DNA from: Oceanisphaera litoralis | Lineage (GTDB): Bacteria > Pseudomonadota > Gammaproteobacteria > Enterobacterales > Aeromonadaceae | Length of the DNA stretch: 64,000 nt | Reading direction: 5' to 3' | Assembly (NCBI RefSeq): GCF_016907015.1 | Contig: NZ_JAFBBE010000018.1 | Location: 29,961 to 93,960, forward strand | Part shown: in pieces, positions 39,699 to 48,397 of the stretch | Numbering within the stretch: position 1 is the first letter of the stretch | Layout: the number at the start of each line of letters is the position of its first letter | The notes under the pieces: model-generated | The model's input: only the letters and a program-made list of their open reading frames with translations | What the model was told of the DNA's origin: nothing | Databases searched by the model: none | Program-made: the position numbers and the translations under genes

Positions 39699-40640
39699 AT
39701 GACGATAGACAACTATTCCCCCTATCTGGCCTTTTCTCGCGAAACCTGGTCAGAATTACGCGATGCGATACATCAGCCCCTGAGCGAAGCAGAACTCAAG
39801 CGTCTGCGGGGTATCAACGACAAGGTGTCACTGGCGGAAGTCAGAGACATCTATCTGCCCCTGTCCCGCCTGCTCAACCTCTACATCAAGGCCAAGCAGC
39901 GCCGTAATCGGGTGCTGGATCAGTTTCTCGGTAAAGAACCCCGTCACGTGCCCTATATCATCAGCATCGCCGGATCGGTCGCGGTGGGCAAAAGCACCAC
40001 GGCGCGTATTCTTGCGGCCATGCTGGAGCGCTGGCCTCAGCATCCCAAGGTGGAACTGGTGACGACCGACGGCTTTCTCTATCCCAATGCGGTGCTTGAA
40101 GAACGGGGGCTGATGCGCAAGAAAGGCTTCCCCCAGTCTTATGATATTCGCCGGCTGGTACAGTTTGTCTCCGATATCAAGTCCGGCAAACCCAGGGTCA
40201 CGGCGCCGGTGTATTCTCACCTGAGCTATGATGTGGTGCCGGGACAGGAAGTCGTGGTGGAGCAGCCGGATATCGTGATTATCGAAGGCCTGAACGTGCT
40301 GCAGAGCGGCATGGATTATCCGCACGAGCCGCATAGGGTATTTGTGTCTGATTTCGTGGATTTTTCCATCTTCGTGGATGCGGACGAGCGGCTGCTGAAA
40401 ACCTGGTATGTGGAGCGTTTTCTCACGCTGCGTTCCGGTGCCTTCAGCAACCCCGAGTCATACTTCCATCATTATGCCCGGCTGTCGGAAGAAGAGGCCA
40501 TCACCACTGCCAGCCGCATCTGGCAGGAAATCAACTACAAGAACCTGAAGCAGAATATCCTGCCCACCAAGGACAGGGCCGAGCTCATTCTCACCAAGGG
40601 CAGAGAACACGGCATAGATCAGGTGTGGCTCAAAAAATAA
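39699..40640 (+). CDS. coaA: Pantothenate kinase type I
   Basis: Phosphorylates pantothenate, the first and CoA-inhibited step of coenzyme A synthesis. It has 313 residues (E. coli 316). P-loop GSVAVGKST (92-100), then [31 protein letters not shown] and a C-terminal SFHH-type [12 protein letters not shown] segment typical of the bacterial type I enzyme. AGGAC lies eight bases before the ATG. It diverges from the tRNA operon and converges on birA. Confidence 0.97.
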   Translation: MTIDNYSPYLAFSRETWSELRDAIHQPLSEAELKRLRGINDKVSLAEVRDIYLPLSRLLNLYIKAKQRRNRVLDQFLGKEPRHVPYIISIAGSVAVGKSTTARILAAMLERWPQHPKVELVTTDGFLYPNAVLEERGLMRKKGFPQSYDIRRLVQFVSDIKSGKPRVTAPVYSHLSYDVVPGQEVVVEQPDIVIIEGLNVLQSGMDYPHEPHRVFVSDFVDFSIFVDADERLLKTWYVERFLTLRSGAFSNPESYFHHYARLSEEEAITTASRIWQEINYKNLKQNILPTKDRAELILTKGREHGIDQVWLKK

Positions 40641-40669
40641 AAACGGGATTAGGGGTTAGGGAATAGGGT

Positions 40670-40752
40670 GTAGGTTGGCGATGAGCGAAGCGAATCCCAA
40701 CATTTCACCGCCGGCCTGGTGTTGGAATTCGCTGTGCTCATTCCAACCTGTC
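40670..40752. repeat. Imperfect inverted repeat between convergent coaA and birA
   Basis: Arms of 33 bases (40670-40702 and 40720-40752) share GTTGG, GATGAGC/GCTCATT and GCGAAT.CCAACA when one is reversed. The arm sequence resembles intergenic repeats (GGTTGGNNNGAGCNNAGCGAATCCCAAC) found in many proteobacteria. It could act as a bidirectional terminator. Confidence 0.7.
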
Positions 40753-40766
40753 TACCCGTTTACGGT

Positions 40767-41741
40767 TTACCGCTGCTTTTCCCCGCGCAGCGAGATCTCG
40801 CCGCCCAGGTAACGTTTGATTTCACCGCTTTCCAGCTCCAGCAGCAGGGCGCCCTGGTCGTCAATGCCCCGGGCAATACCCTGTATCTCCTGCTCGCCCA
40901 TCAACACCCGTACCGCCTTGCCGTTGAAGTAGTCCAGCCGGTTCCACTGCTCGCGAAAGGCGGCAATACCTTCGCTCTCAAACAGGGCCAGACGACGCTG
41001 CAGGCCCCGACTCAGCGCAATAACAAGACCATTGCGATCCTCGATATTGCCGAGCTCGGCCAGCTCGGCCCAGGGCTGAGTGATACGTTCCTGCTCGGTC
41101 CGCGGCAGCAACAGATTCAGCCCCATGCCGATGACCAGCTGACAGGGGCCTCCGGCGGTGCCGGACATTTCCACCAGTATGCCCGCCAGCTTGCGACCAT
41201 TCAGGTAGAGGTCGTTGGGCCATTTGAGCTGCACGCCGGCAAAACCTTGCGTCTCCAGCGCTTCCACCACGGCAATGCCCACCACCAGGCTCAGGCCCAT
41301 GGCCGCCGCCATGCCCTGCTCCAGCCGCCAGTACATGCTCATGATCAGCTGACCGCCGAAGGGAGAGATCCACTGACGACCGCGTCGACCACGCCCGGCG
41401 GTCTGACATTCGGCCACGCAGATATCGCCCTTTTCCAGCCGGGAGAGCGACTCCATCCAGTGCTGATTGGTGGAGCCAATCACCGGCACCAGTTCGGCCC
41501 GGCCCGGCGCCAGCGCCTCGTTCAGCCGCGCCTGATCCAGCAGTTGCAGCGGCACCGCCAGCCGGTAGCCCTTACCGCTCACACTGTAGACATCCAGCCC
41601 CAGCGCCTTGAGTGCCTGCACATGCTTGCCGACCGCCGCTCGACTGACCAAAAGTCGCTCGCCCAGCTGTTCGCCGGAATGAAACTGGCCATCGGCCAGC
41701 AGACGGAGCAGTGTCCCGCGCAATGGGGTCAGTTCAGACAT
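40767..41741 (-). CDS. birA: Biotin-protein ligase / biotin operon repressor
   Basis: Attaches biotin to AccB and, through its N-terminal winged helix, represses the bio genes. It has 324 residues. The HTH spans about 1-60 (SGEQLGERLLVSRAAVGKHVQALKALG), so this is the bifunctional class. The ligase domain has the biotin-AMP loop GRGRRG (117-122), FGGQLIMSMYWRL, LKWPNDLYLNGRKLAGIL and the C-terminal domain GEIKRYLGGEISLR. It overlaps murB by 13 bases, so the two are coupled. Confidence 0.96.
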   Translation of the reverse strand: MSELTPLRGTLLRLLADGQFHSGEQLGERLLVSRAAVGKHVQALKALGLDVYSVSGKGYRLAVPLQLLDQARLNEALAPGRAELVPVIGSTNQHWMESLSRLEKGDICVAECQTAGRGRRGRQWISPFGGQLIMSMYWRLEQGMAAAMGLSLVVGIAVVEALETQGFAGVQLKWPNDLYLNGRKLAGILVEMSGTAGGPCQLVIGMGLNLLLPRTEQERITQPWAELAELGNIEDRNGLVIALSRGLQRRLALFESEGIAAFREQWNRLDYFNGKAVRVLMGEQEIQGIARGIDDQGALLLELESGEIKRYLGGEISLRGEKQR

Positions 41742-42763
41742 GCCAGCGCCTCATCCAGATGAGTTTCGCCAACGGCGCCTATCATGCGCACCTCGGGTTC
41801 GAGCCGCACACCAAACAATTGCTCTACCCGCTCCCGCACCAACGCCGCCAGCCGCAACACATCTTCGGCGGTGGCGCCGCCATGATTGACCAGTACCAGT
41901 GCCTGTTCGGTATGCACACCGGCATCACCGACACGGGTACCCTTGAGGCCTGCCTTGTCGATAAGCCAACCGGCCGCCAGCTTGCTCCGTCCGCTTTCTG
42001 CCGCAAACACCGGCAGCGCGGGCCAGGCCAGCTTGAGCGCCTCGGCCTGGGCGGTCACCACCTTGGGATTTTTGAAGAAGCTGCCGGCATTGCCCAGCAC
42101 TGCCGGATCCGGCAGCTTGGCCTGGCGGGTGGCGCAGACCCGCTCGAAAATCTGTTCTGCCGTCGCCGCCTCGCCCAGCTCCGTCAGCGGGCCATACCCC
42201 AGCGCCGGTTGCCAGGCCTTGGGCAGCCGCAGGGTGACGCTCAGGATCAGGTGATGACGCGCCTCATGCTTGAACACGCTGTCCCGGTAGCCGAAGGCGC
42301 ACTCGGCGGCCGACCAGTAATGGCTCTCCCCCGTCTGCCAGTCAAGGCTTTCCACCTGCTCGCAATACTGGGCCAGCTCCACTCCGTAGGCACCGATATT
42401 CTGGATCGGCGAGGCACCGACGGTGCCGGGGATCAGCGCCAGGTTTTCCAGCCCCGGCATCTGCTGCGCCAGGGTCCAGCACACCAGCTGATGCCAGTTT
42501 TCGCCGCCCTCCACCTTCAGCAACCAGGCATCATCGGTTTCGGTCACCTTGATACCCTTGAGGCGGTTAACCAGCACCAGGCCGTGAAAAGGCGCGGTAA
42601 ACAGCAGGTTGGATCCTTCTCCCACGATCAGCAGGGGCTCGTCCTGTCGGGCGTGCCACAAGGCGAGCAATTGTTCCCTCTGCTCCAGCACCGTCACGCG
42701 ATCGGCGGTCTGGGTCAGGGCAAAGGTGTTATAGGGGGCAAGGGATGCCGGGGTGAGCTGCAT
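41729..42763 (-). CDS. murB: UDP-N-acetylenolpyruvoylglucosamine reductase
   Basis: FAD enzyme forming UDP-MurNAc in peptidoglycan synthesis. It has 344 residues (E. coli 342), type I MurB. Motifs: LLIVGEGSNLLF (FAD), LALIPGTVGASPIQNIGAYGVEL, ECAFGYRDSVFKHE, NAGSFFKNP (catalytic serine) and the terminal LEPEVRMIGA. ATG 42761-42763 has AGGAA upstream; the open frame runs ten residues further without family sequence. Order murB-birA-coaA matches E. coli. Confidence 0.96.
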   Translation of the reverse strand: MQLTPASLAPYNTFALTQTADRVTVLEQREQLLALWHARQDEPLLIVGEGSNLLFTAPFHGLVLVNRLKGIKVTETDDAWLLKVEGGENWHQLVCWTLAQQMPGLENLALIPGTVGASPIQNIGAYGVELAQYCEQVESLDWQTGESHYWSAAECAFGYRDSVFKHEARHHLILSVTLRLPKAWQPALGYGPLTELGEAATAEQIFERVCATRQAKLPDPAVLGNAGSFFKNPKVVTAQAEALKLAWPALPVFAAESGRSKLAAGWLIDKAGLKGTRVGDAGVHTEQALVLVNHGGATAEDVLRLAALVRERVEQLFGVRLEPEVRMIGAVGETHLDEALACLN

Positions 42764-42870
42764 GGTCGCGGTTCCTGAATAAATGCCGCCCAAGTGTACC
42801 CCAAGTGCCCAAGCGGGTTAAGCCGCGCCGCAACGACACAGGTACAATTCCGACACCCGCTGACCGCTCG

Positions 42871-43977
42871 TTACCGCGAGTCCAGCTCGAGTGATGACGC
42901 CCGTTGTTCCGTCAGAAAGGCCTGCACCTCGTCCATCGACAGGGCGAAGTTGAAGTTGCCCCAGGCCTGCACGCCCTTGATGGTCATGCCGATCAGCTTG
43001 CCTTCGGCATCGAACAGGGCGCCGCCCGAAGAGCCATAGGTGATGGGGGCCGTGGTCTGGATCAACCGCACCCCGCGTTCGGTTCGCAACGCCGAGACAA
43101 TGCCCTCGGTCAGGGTTTTGTCCAGCCCGGCCGGGGCGCCGATGGCGAACACCCTTTCGCCGACCCGCACCCGGTCGAATGGCGCCATGGTATGGGTGAA
43201 GTTCAGGGGGCGAACCGGCTCGGCCAGGGTCAGCAGGGCCAGATCCCGCCGGGGATCCACCCGGGTAACCCGCCATACCCGCACATCCGATTCCCGCACG
43301 TTTTGATTATCGCCACGACTATCTATGCTGACCGGCACGCCGCCGGCCTGCAGCAGATGATAACTGCTGATGGCACGATACGGATCTATGGCAATGGCCG
43401 AACCGACACTGATGGGCTCGAGGCCCGCCCCCAGTTGCTCGTACACCACTATCTTGTACACGCTGGGCGCATGGCGGGCATAGATATCCACCGCCGACAG
43501 GCCGGAAGCCGCGCTTTCGTTGCTTGCCGCCACGACCCGCAAGGACGGCGGGGACAGCAGCGCCAGCAAGCGGCCACAGTCTGCATTGCCCTGCCCGGCG
43601 CAGAGACGGAAATGCGCCGCCGCCTGACGCCGATCCCGATATCCTGCCCCATAATCGCCCCGGTAGATAAGACCCAGCTGTCGATGCGCCTGGCGGCTCC
43701 ACTGCGGATCATCGGCATTCGCCAGTTGCGTTAACCAGCCGATGGCCTGGCCGGTATCCTGCCGGGTTCCCCTGCCTTCCAGATACATAGCGGCGATTTC
43801 AAGGCGCGCCTCGGGGTAATCAGCGCTCTTGGCCGCATCCAGATAATACGCAAAGGCCTTGTCGTCGTCTCCGGCGAGCCGGGCGGCGTAACCGGCCTGA
43901 TACCCGGCCTCTCCGCTCAGGCCGCAGCCGACGAGCAACAGGGCGCCGAGGGCGAACAGCAGGGGTGTCTTGTCCAT
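42871..43977 (-). CDS. Sel1-repeat, trypsin-like serine protease lipoprotein
   Basis: A 368-residue predicted lipoprotein: signal MDKTPLLFALGALLLVGC with lipobox LVGC (Cys18). Residues about 30-140 are Sel1/TPR-like helical repeats (AFAYYLDAAKSADYPEARLEIAAMY, AIGWLTQLANADDPQWSRQAHRQLGLIY). Residues about 165-360 form an S1-type protease domain with His207 (SSYHLLQ), Asp245 (RRDLALL) and Ser317 (YGSSGGALFD). There is no PDZ domain, unlike DegP. ATG 43975-43977 is chosen for the signal peptide and GGAAG; the open frame extends 12 residues upstream. A role in envelope quality control or partner processing is inference. It lies upstream of murB. Confidence 0.8.
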   Translation of the reverse strand: MDKTPLLFALGALLLVGCGLSGEAGYQAGYAARLAGDDDKAFAYYLDAAKSADYPEARLEIAAMYLEGRGTRQDTGQAIGWLTQLANADDPQWSRQAHRQLGLIYRGDYGAGYRDRRQAAAHFRLCAGQGNADCGRLLALLSPPSLRVVAASNESAASGLSAVDIYARHAPSVYKIVVYEQLGAGLEPISVGSAIAIDPYRAISSYHLLQAGGVPVSIDSRGDNQNVRESDVRVWRVTRVDPRRDLALLTLAEPVRPLNFTHTMAPFDRVRVGERVFAIGAPAGLDKTLTEGIVSALRTERGVRLIQTTAPITYGSSGGALFDAEGKLIGMTIKGVQAWGNFNFALSMDEVQAFLTEQRASSLELDSR

Positions 43978-44082
43978 GATGGGCTTCCGTCTGCGGCGCA
44001 ACAACCACGGCACCGGCGAGTTGAAAGCCTAAGCATAGCAGGCCACCAACGCAGTATTCCGCCGAGCTTTGCAGTTGCTCGT

Positions 44083-46026
44083 CTAGCGTTTTTTCGCCCT
44101 GGTCGAGGCGCCGGTGGCCGCCTTGCGCGGCTTGCGCTTGCGAAATTGCTTCGGCTTGCCGCCGCCCTGCAGCCCACTGAACGCCGCCGGATCTACCTGG
44201 CTTATCAGCACCGGCAGCGAGGCTTCCAGCTCGGCCATAAAGGCCTGATAACCGGCCTGTTTTCGACTGATGGCATCGAGCACCGCCTCCCAGCGCGCGG
44301 TCATGTCCGGGGTGGTGGCCGACACGGGCAGGCTGGCAATCAGCTTGATGCCCGCTTCGGTAGCACGGATCTGCTTGCCTTCGCGCACGAGAAAACCGCG
44401 CTTGAACAGCAGCTCGATAATGCCGGCCCGGGTCGCCTCCGTGCCCAGGCCATCGGTGTCGCGCAGTATTTTTCTCAGCTCGGCGTCGGTGACATAACGG
44501 GCGATATTGGTCATGGCCGCCAGCAGGGTGGCGTCACTAAATTGTTTCGGCGGCTGGGTCAGCTTGTCGAGCAGCTCGCCTTCGAGACACAAGAGCGCAT
44601 CCCCCACTGCCAGCGCAGGCAGAGTTGGCTGTAACTCGGAATCTTCCTCTTCTTTCTTGTCCGGGCGGGCAAACAGGGCTTTCCAGCCTGGCTTCAGCTG
44701 CTGCCGCGCCCGCGCGATAAAGCGGCCACCGGCAATATCGACATCCAGCTGCTTGTCGTCGTATTCCCAGGGCGGATAGAACTGGGCCAGATACTGGCGG
44801 GCAATCAACTGATAGACATTTTGCTCGGCCCCGGACAGCTTGCCGCCGTCCATCGCCTTGGCGGTGGGAATAATGGCATGGTGTGCCTCGACTTTCTTGT
44901 CGTTCCAGGCCTTGCTGCGCAGGCTTAACTTCGCTTCGGCCACCGCCGGCGCCAGCTCGGGACAGGTTTGAGCCAGGGCCCCGGTAACCAACCCGGCCTG
45001 ATGATAATGATCTTCCGGCAGGTAGCGACAGTCGGATCTGGGATAGGTGATCAGCTTGTGCCGCTCATACAGGGTCTGGCACACATCCAGCACCTGCTTG
45101 GCACTGAGGCCGAAGCGACGAGCCGCGTCAATCTGCAAGGTCGACAGGTTGTAAGGCAGGGGCGGCGCCTGCCGACGCTGCTTGCGTTCGGCCCCGACCA
45201 CCCGCCCCGGCTGGCCCTGAATGCGTTTGATGACGTTTTCTGCCAGGGCGCGGGACAAGACCCGACCTTCTTCATCCTGCCAGGGCCGACAGGCTTCGCT
45301 GGGTTGCCATTTGGCCTTGAACCGCTCGCCGGCCTCGGTCTGCAGCAGCGCCTGCACCTCGAAGTAGGGTTTGGCGGTGAAGGCGCCAATCTCCTGATCC
45401 CGGCGCACCACCAGCCCCAGCAGCGGGGTCTGCACCCGCCCGACCGACAGCACCCCCTGATAACCCATTTTCTGACCCTGAAGGGTACAGAGCCGGCTCA
45501 TGTTGATGCCATAGAGCCAGTCGGCCCGGGAACGGGCCAGCGCCGACACCGACAGCGGCACAAAGTCCCGGTTGGGCCGCAGCGCCGCCAGCGCCTTTTT
45601 GACCGCACTAGGATTGAGATCGCTGATCAGGCAACGTTGCACCTTTTCCCGACGGGCGGCGGAGACCCCGCAGAAGCTGATCACCTCGTCCACCAGCAGC
45701 TGGCCCTCGCGGTCCGGATCGCCAACATGGACGATGTCATTCGCCTGTTTCAGCAGCTTTTTCAGCACCGTCAGCTGGCTGCGGGTCTTGGGCTTGGCTT
45801 CGAGCTTCCACTCGCGGGGGATGATCGGCAGGTGTTCCAGCCGCCATTGCTTGAAGGCCGGATCATAGGCGTCGGGCTGGGCCTGCTCCAGCAGGTGGCC
45901 GATGCACCAGCTGACCACATCACCGTTGCCCACACGAATAAAACCCTCTCCCTTCTGATGGGGTTTGGGCAACACCTCGGCCAGGGCGCGGCCCAGGCTG
46001 GGTTTTTCGGCAATATAGAGGATCAT
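44083..46026 (-). CDS. topB: DNA topoisomerase III
   Basis: Type IA topoisomerase acting in decatenation and, with RecQ-type helicases, in resolving recombination intermediates. It has 647 residues. Toprim domain MILYIAEKPSLGRALAEVLP and VHVGDPDREGQLLVDEV, catalytic Tyr328 in LITYPRSDCRYLPEDH (same number as E. coli), and GYQGVLSVGRVQTPLL. It lacks zinc fingers and ends in a Lys/Arg-rich tail (about 628-647), as in E. coli TopB. Confidence 0.96.
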   Translation of the reverse strand: MILYIAEKPSLGRALAEVLPKPHQKGEGFIRVGNGDVVSWCIGHLLEQAQPDAYDPAFKQWRLEHLPIIPREWKLEAKPKTRSQLTVLKKLLKQANDIVHVGDPDREGQLLVDEVISFCGVSAARREKVQRCLISDLNPSAVKKALAALRPNRDFVPLSVSALARSRADWLYGINMSRLCTLQGQKMGYQGVLSVGRVQTPLLGLVVRRDQEIGAFTAKPYFEVQALLQTEAGERFKAKWQPSEACRPWQDEEGRVLSRALAENVIKRIQGQPGRVVGAERKQRRQAPPLPYNLSTLQIDAARRFGLSAKQVLDVCQTLYERHKLITYPRSDCRYLPEDHYHQAGLVTGALAQTCPELAPAVAEAKLSLRSKAWNDKKVEAHHAIIPTAKAMDGGKLSGAEQNVYQLIARQYLAQFYPPWEYDDKQLDVDIAGGRFIARARQQLKPGWKALFARPDKKEEEDSELQPTLPALAVGDALLCLEGELLDKLTQPPKQFSDATLLAAMTNIARYVTDAELRKILRDTDGLGTEATRAGIIELLFKRGFLVREGKQIRATEAGIKLIASLPVSATTPDMTARWEAVLDAISRKQAGYQAFMAELEASLPVLISQVDPAAFSGLQGGGKPKQFRKRKPRKAATGASTRAKKR

Positions 46027-46109
46027 AGGGGTGCGCTTTTTACTGCAAATAATGGCTGCCTATAGGCTACTGTATATGGATACAGGTTAGCAGCAGGGCG
46101 GGATCGACT

Positions 46110-46571
46110 TCAATAATCGTCCTGCAGCAAGAAGTCGTCCATGGCTTCCACCAGATAAATCCAGTCGTCTTCCACTACAGGTGTTACCGGGTCTTCATCA
46201 CCCTCGCCGTACTCTTCCCAGTAATAGGCGCGCAGTGCCAGCGGAAAGTCACCGTAGTCTTCGGCCAGGGCAGACAGCGGGCCAAACCAGAGGATGCGGG
46301 TCAGACCACTGGTGAGATCGTTGAGGTATTCCACCAGGGTTTCCGGCTCCGGATATTGCTCCATCAGCAACTCGAACCGCTCCCGGGCTACCGTGGTTTG
46401 TTGTTGATCCAGCTCACCCAGTTCGGCCACATGTTCCAGGTAATCATTGAGCAGATAATGCCGGGCCTGATCTTCGTCGCTCAGCCACTGGCAGCGGGTC
46501 TCTTTGCGGCTGATCACCGACAGCGCCACCCCTTCATCCAGAAAACACAATCCCCATAACCGGTTATCCAT
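46110..46571 (-). CDS. Acidic hypothetical protein
   Basis: A 153-residue protein I do not recognise. It is soluble, with no signal peptide or membrane span, and strongly acidic. The middle is helical (DEDQARHYLLNDYLEHVAELGELDQQQ and RERFELLMEQYPEPETLVEYLNDL) and the C-terminus is rich in Asp, Glu and Tyr (YYWEEYGEGDEDPVTPVVEDD). The start reads MDNRLWGLCFLDEGVALSVI. It stands between topB and msrQ on the same strand. A shadow is unlikely because amino acid composition is normal and the reverse frames are poor. Confidence 0.65.
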   Translation of the reverse strand: MDNRLWGLCFLDEGVALSVISRKETRCQWLSDEDQARHYLLNDYLEHVAELGELDQQQTTVARERFELLMEQYPEPETLVEYLNDLTSGLTRILWFGPLSALAEDYGDFPLALRAYYWEEYGEGDEDPVTPVVEDDWIYLVEAMDDFLLQDDY

Positions 46572-46652
46572 TCACTACTCCGCTGCTTGCCCAAAAGCCG
46601 CCAGTTTAACCGATAGCCGGCAAAGATGTGAGGGGTGAGCTGCAAGGCCCGA

Positions 46653-47297
46653 TCAGGCCTTGTTGTTGACCGCTTTTTTCTCGCTCTTCGCTTTCAGCCG
46701 GGTTTGCCACCAGCGGCTCAGCTTGTCACGCCGCCACCACAACAGACCCAGGCTGAGCGCCAGATAAATGGCCGGCTCTATCCAGCCGGACTTGACGCCC
46801 CACCAGAAGTGTATCGGTATCAGCAGTGCCGGCAGATACACCCAGTTATGCAACCGCTGCCAGCGGCTGCCGAGTCGGCGCTGCCAGCCCCGGGTAGAGG
46901 TGAGCGCCAGCAACAGCAATACCAGCCAGGACACCATGCCCAGGGTAATAAAGCCGCGTTTGACGATCTCCTCGCCAATCTGGCCCCAGGCCAGCTGCAG
47001 GTCGAGCAGCAGCCACACCAGCAGATGCAGGCTGGCATAGGTGAAGCACCAGAGTCCCAGCAAGCGACGCACCCTGATCAGGGCGCCGCTTTTCAGTTGT
47101 TTGGCCAGGGGCGAGATGCACAGCGTCAGCAGCAAGAGCCGCAGCGCCCAGTCACCGAGATACTGCATCAGTTCGGGAATGGGGTCGGCGCTGAAGCGCC
47201 CGAGCTCGAAGGCCCAGGGCAACCACAGCAGCGGTAGCACGGCCGCCACATGCAGCCCCGCCTTTAGCCACCCCAGGCCTTTGGGAGTCAGTTTCAT
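46653..47297 (-). CDS. msrQ: MsrQ, heme-binding membrane subunit of the MsrPQ system
   Basis: Inner-membrane b-type cytochrome that feeds electrons from the quinone pool or flavins to MsrP. It has 214 residues with about six membrane helices. Heme-ligand histidines are likely in YASLHLLVWLL (about 95) and RLHNWVYLPALLIPIHFWW (about 150-165). Its ATG overlaps the msrP stop as TGATG. The C-terminus is Lys-rich. Confidence 0.93.
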   Translation of the reverse strand: MKLTPKGLGWLKAGLHVAAVLPLLWLPWAFELGRFSADPIPELMQYLGDWALRLLLLTLCISPLAKQLKSGALIRVRRLLGLWCFTYASLHLLVWLLLDLQLAWGQIGEEIVKRGFITLGMVSWLVLLLLALTSTRGWQRRLGSRWQRLHNWVYLPALLIPIHFWWGVKSGWIEPAIYLALSLGLLWWRRDKLSRWWQTRLKAKSEKKAVNNKA

Positions 47298-48322
47298 CAG
47301 TAGAATTTCCTCAAATCCATGCCCCGGTAGAGGCCGGCCACTTCGTCTTCATAGCCGTTGAACATCAGGGTCGGCTGCCGCTCGCTGCCGAACAGGCCGC
47401 CTTCGCCGATCACCCGCTCGCTGGCCTGACTCCAGCGGGGATGATCCACCTTGGGGTTAACGTTGGCATAAAAGCCGTATTCGTAGGAAGCGAGCCGATT
47501 CCAGGTGGTGGGCGGCTGCCTGTCGGTAAGGTGGATGCGAACGATGGACTTGATGCCCTTGAAACCGTATTTCCAGGGTACCACCAGCCGAATCGGCGCC
47601 CCGTTCTGGGGCGGTAGCGTCTTGCCGTACATTCCTACCGTCAGCAGTGCCAGCGGGTGCATGGCTTCGTCCAGGCGCAGCCCTTCCACATAGGGATAAT
47701 CAATGCCACCGCCGGTAAAACGCGAGGCCTGGCCGCGCATCTGCTCCGGATCGTAGAGGGTTTCAAAGGCGACATACCTGGCCCTGGAGGTGGGCCCGGC
47801 CGCCGTGATGATGTCCGCCAGGGGCACCCCCAGCCAGGGGATGACCATGGACCAGGCCTCGACACAGCGATGGCGATAGATTCGCTCTTCGAGTCGCTGT
47901 TTTTCCATCCATGCCCATACATCCAGCGTCTGGGGATTATCCACTTCACCGGAAATGGTCAGGGTCCAGGGCCGGGTCTTGAACTGCTGGGCATACCGTG
48001 CCGGATCCGACTTGTCGGCGCCGAACTCGTAAAAGTTGTTGTAGCTGGTCGCCACCCGCTCGGCCGTTTGCGGCAGGGCCAGCCGATAGGCGTCGGGACG
48101 CGCAAAGGTAAGGGGGTCTGTGGTGGCCGCGCCGGTACTGGGCGCGGATTCCTTGTTACCCAGCAGAGAGCCGAGAAAGCCGGCGCTGGCCGGGCCGCTC
48201 AGTGCCGCCGCCCCCAGGCCGAACCCCAGGCCTTGCAATATCTGCCGGCGCTGGCGGTAAATGGGCTCCGGCGTCACCCGGTTTTCGCTCAGTTGTGATT
48301 TTTTCTTGTTGTGAATCCGCAT
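47297..48322 (-). CDS. msrP: Periplasmic methionine sulfoxide reductase MsrP
   Basis: Molybdopterin enzyme that repairs oxidised methionine in envelope proteins. It has 341 residues. A Tat signal peptide ([21 protein letters not shown], then ASA) is followed by the sulfite-oxidase fold: [15 protein letters not shown], the molybdenum cysteine in [40 protein letters not shown] and [25 protein letters not shown] 48320-48322 starts the signal peptide; the longer open frame is not needed. Adjacent to the glrR end (75 bases), same strand. Confidence 0.94.
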   Translation of the reverse strand: MRIHNKKKSQLSENRVTPEPIYRQRRQILQGLGFGLGAAALSGPASAGFLGSLLGNKESAPSTGAATTDPLTFARPDAYRLALPQTAERVATSYNNFYEFGADKSDPARYAQQFKTRPWTLTISGEVDNPQTLDVWAWMEKQRLEERIYRHRCVEAWSMVIPWLGVPLADIITAAGPTSRARYVAFETLYDPEQMRGQASRFTGGGIDYPYVEGLRLDEAMHPLALLTVGMYGKTLPPQNGAPIRLVVPWKYGFKGIKSIVRIHLTDRQPPTTWNRLASYEYGFYANVNPKVDHPRWSQASERVIGEGGLFGSERQPTLMFNGYEDEVAGLYRGMDLRKFY

Positions 48323-48397
48323 ATGAGGTCTCTTGTGTCTGCCTGCTTGCATACCGATCTTGTTGCATACAAAGAGCGTCACCCCTGCGGAAAAATT

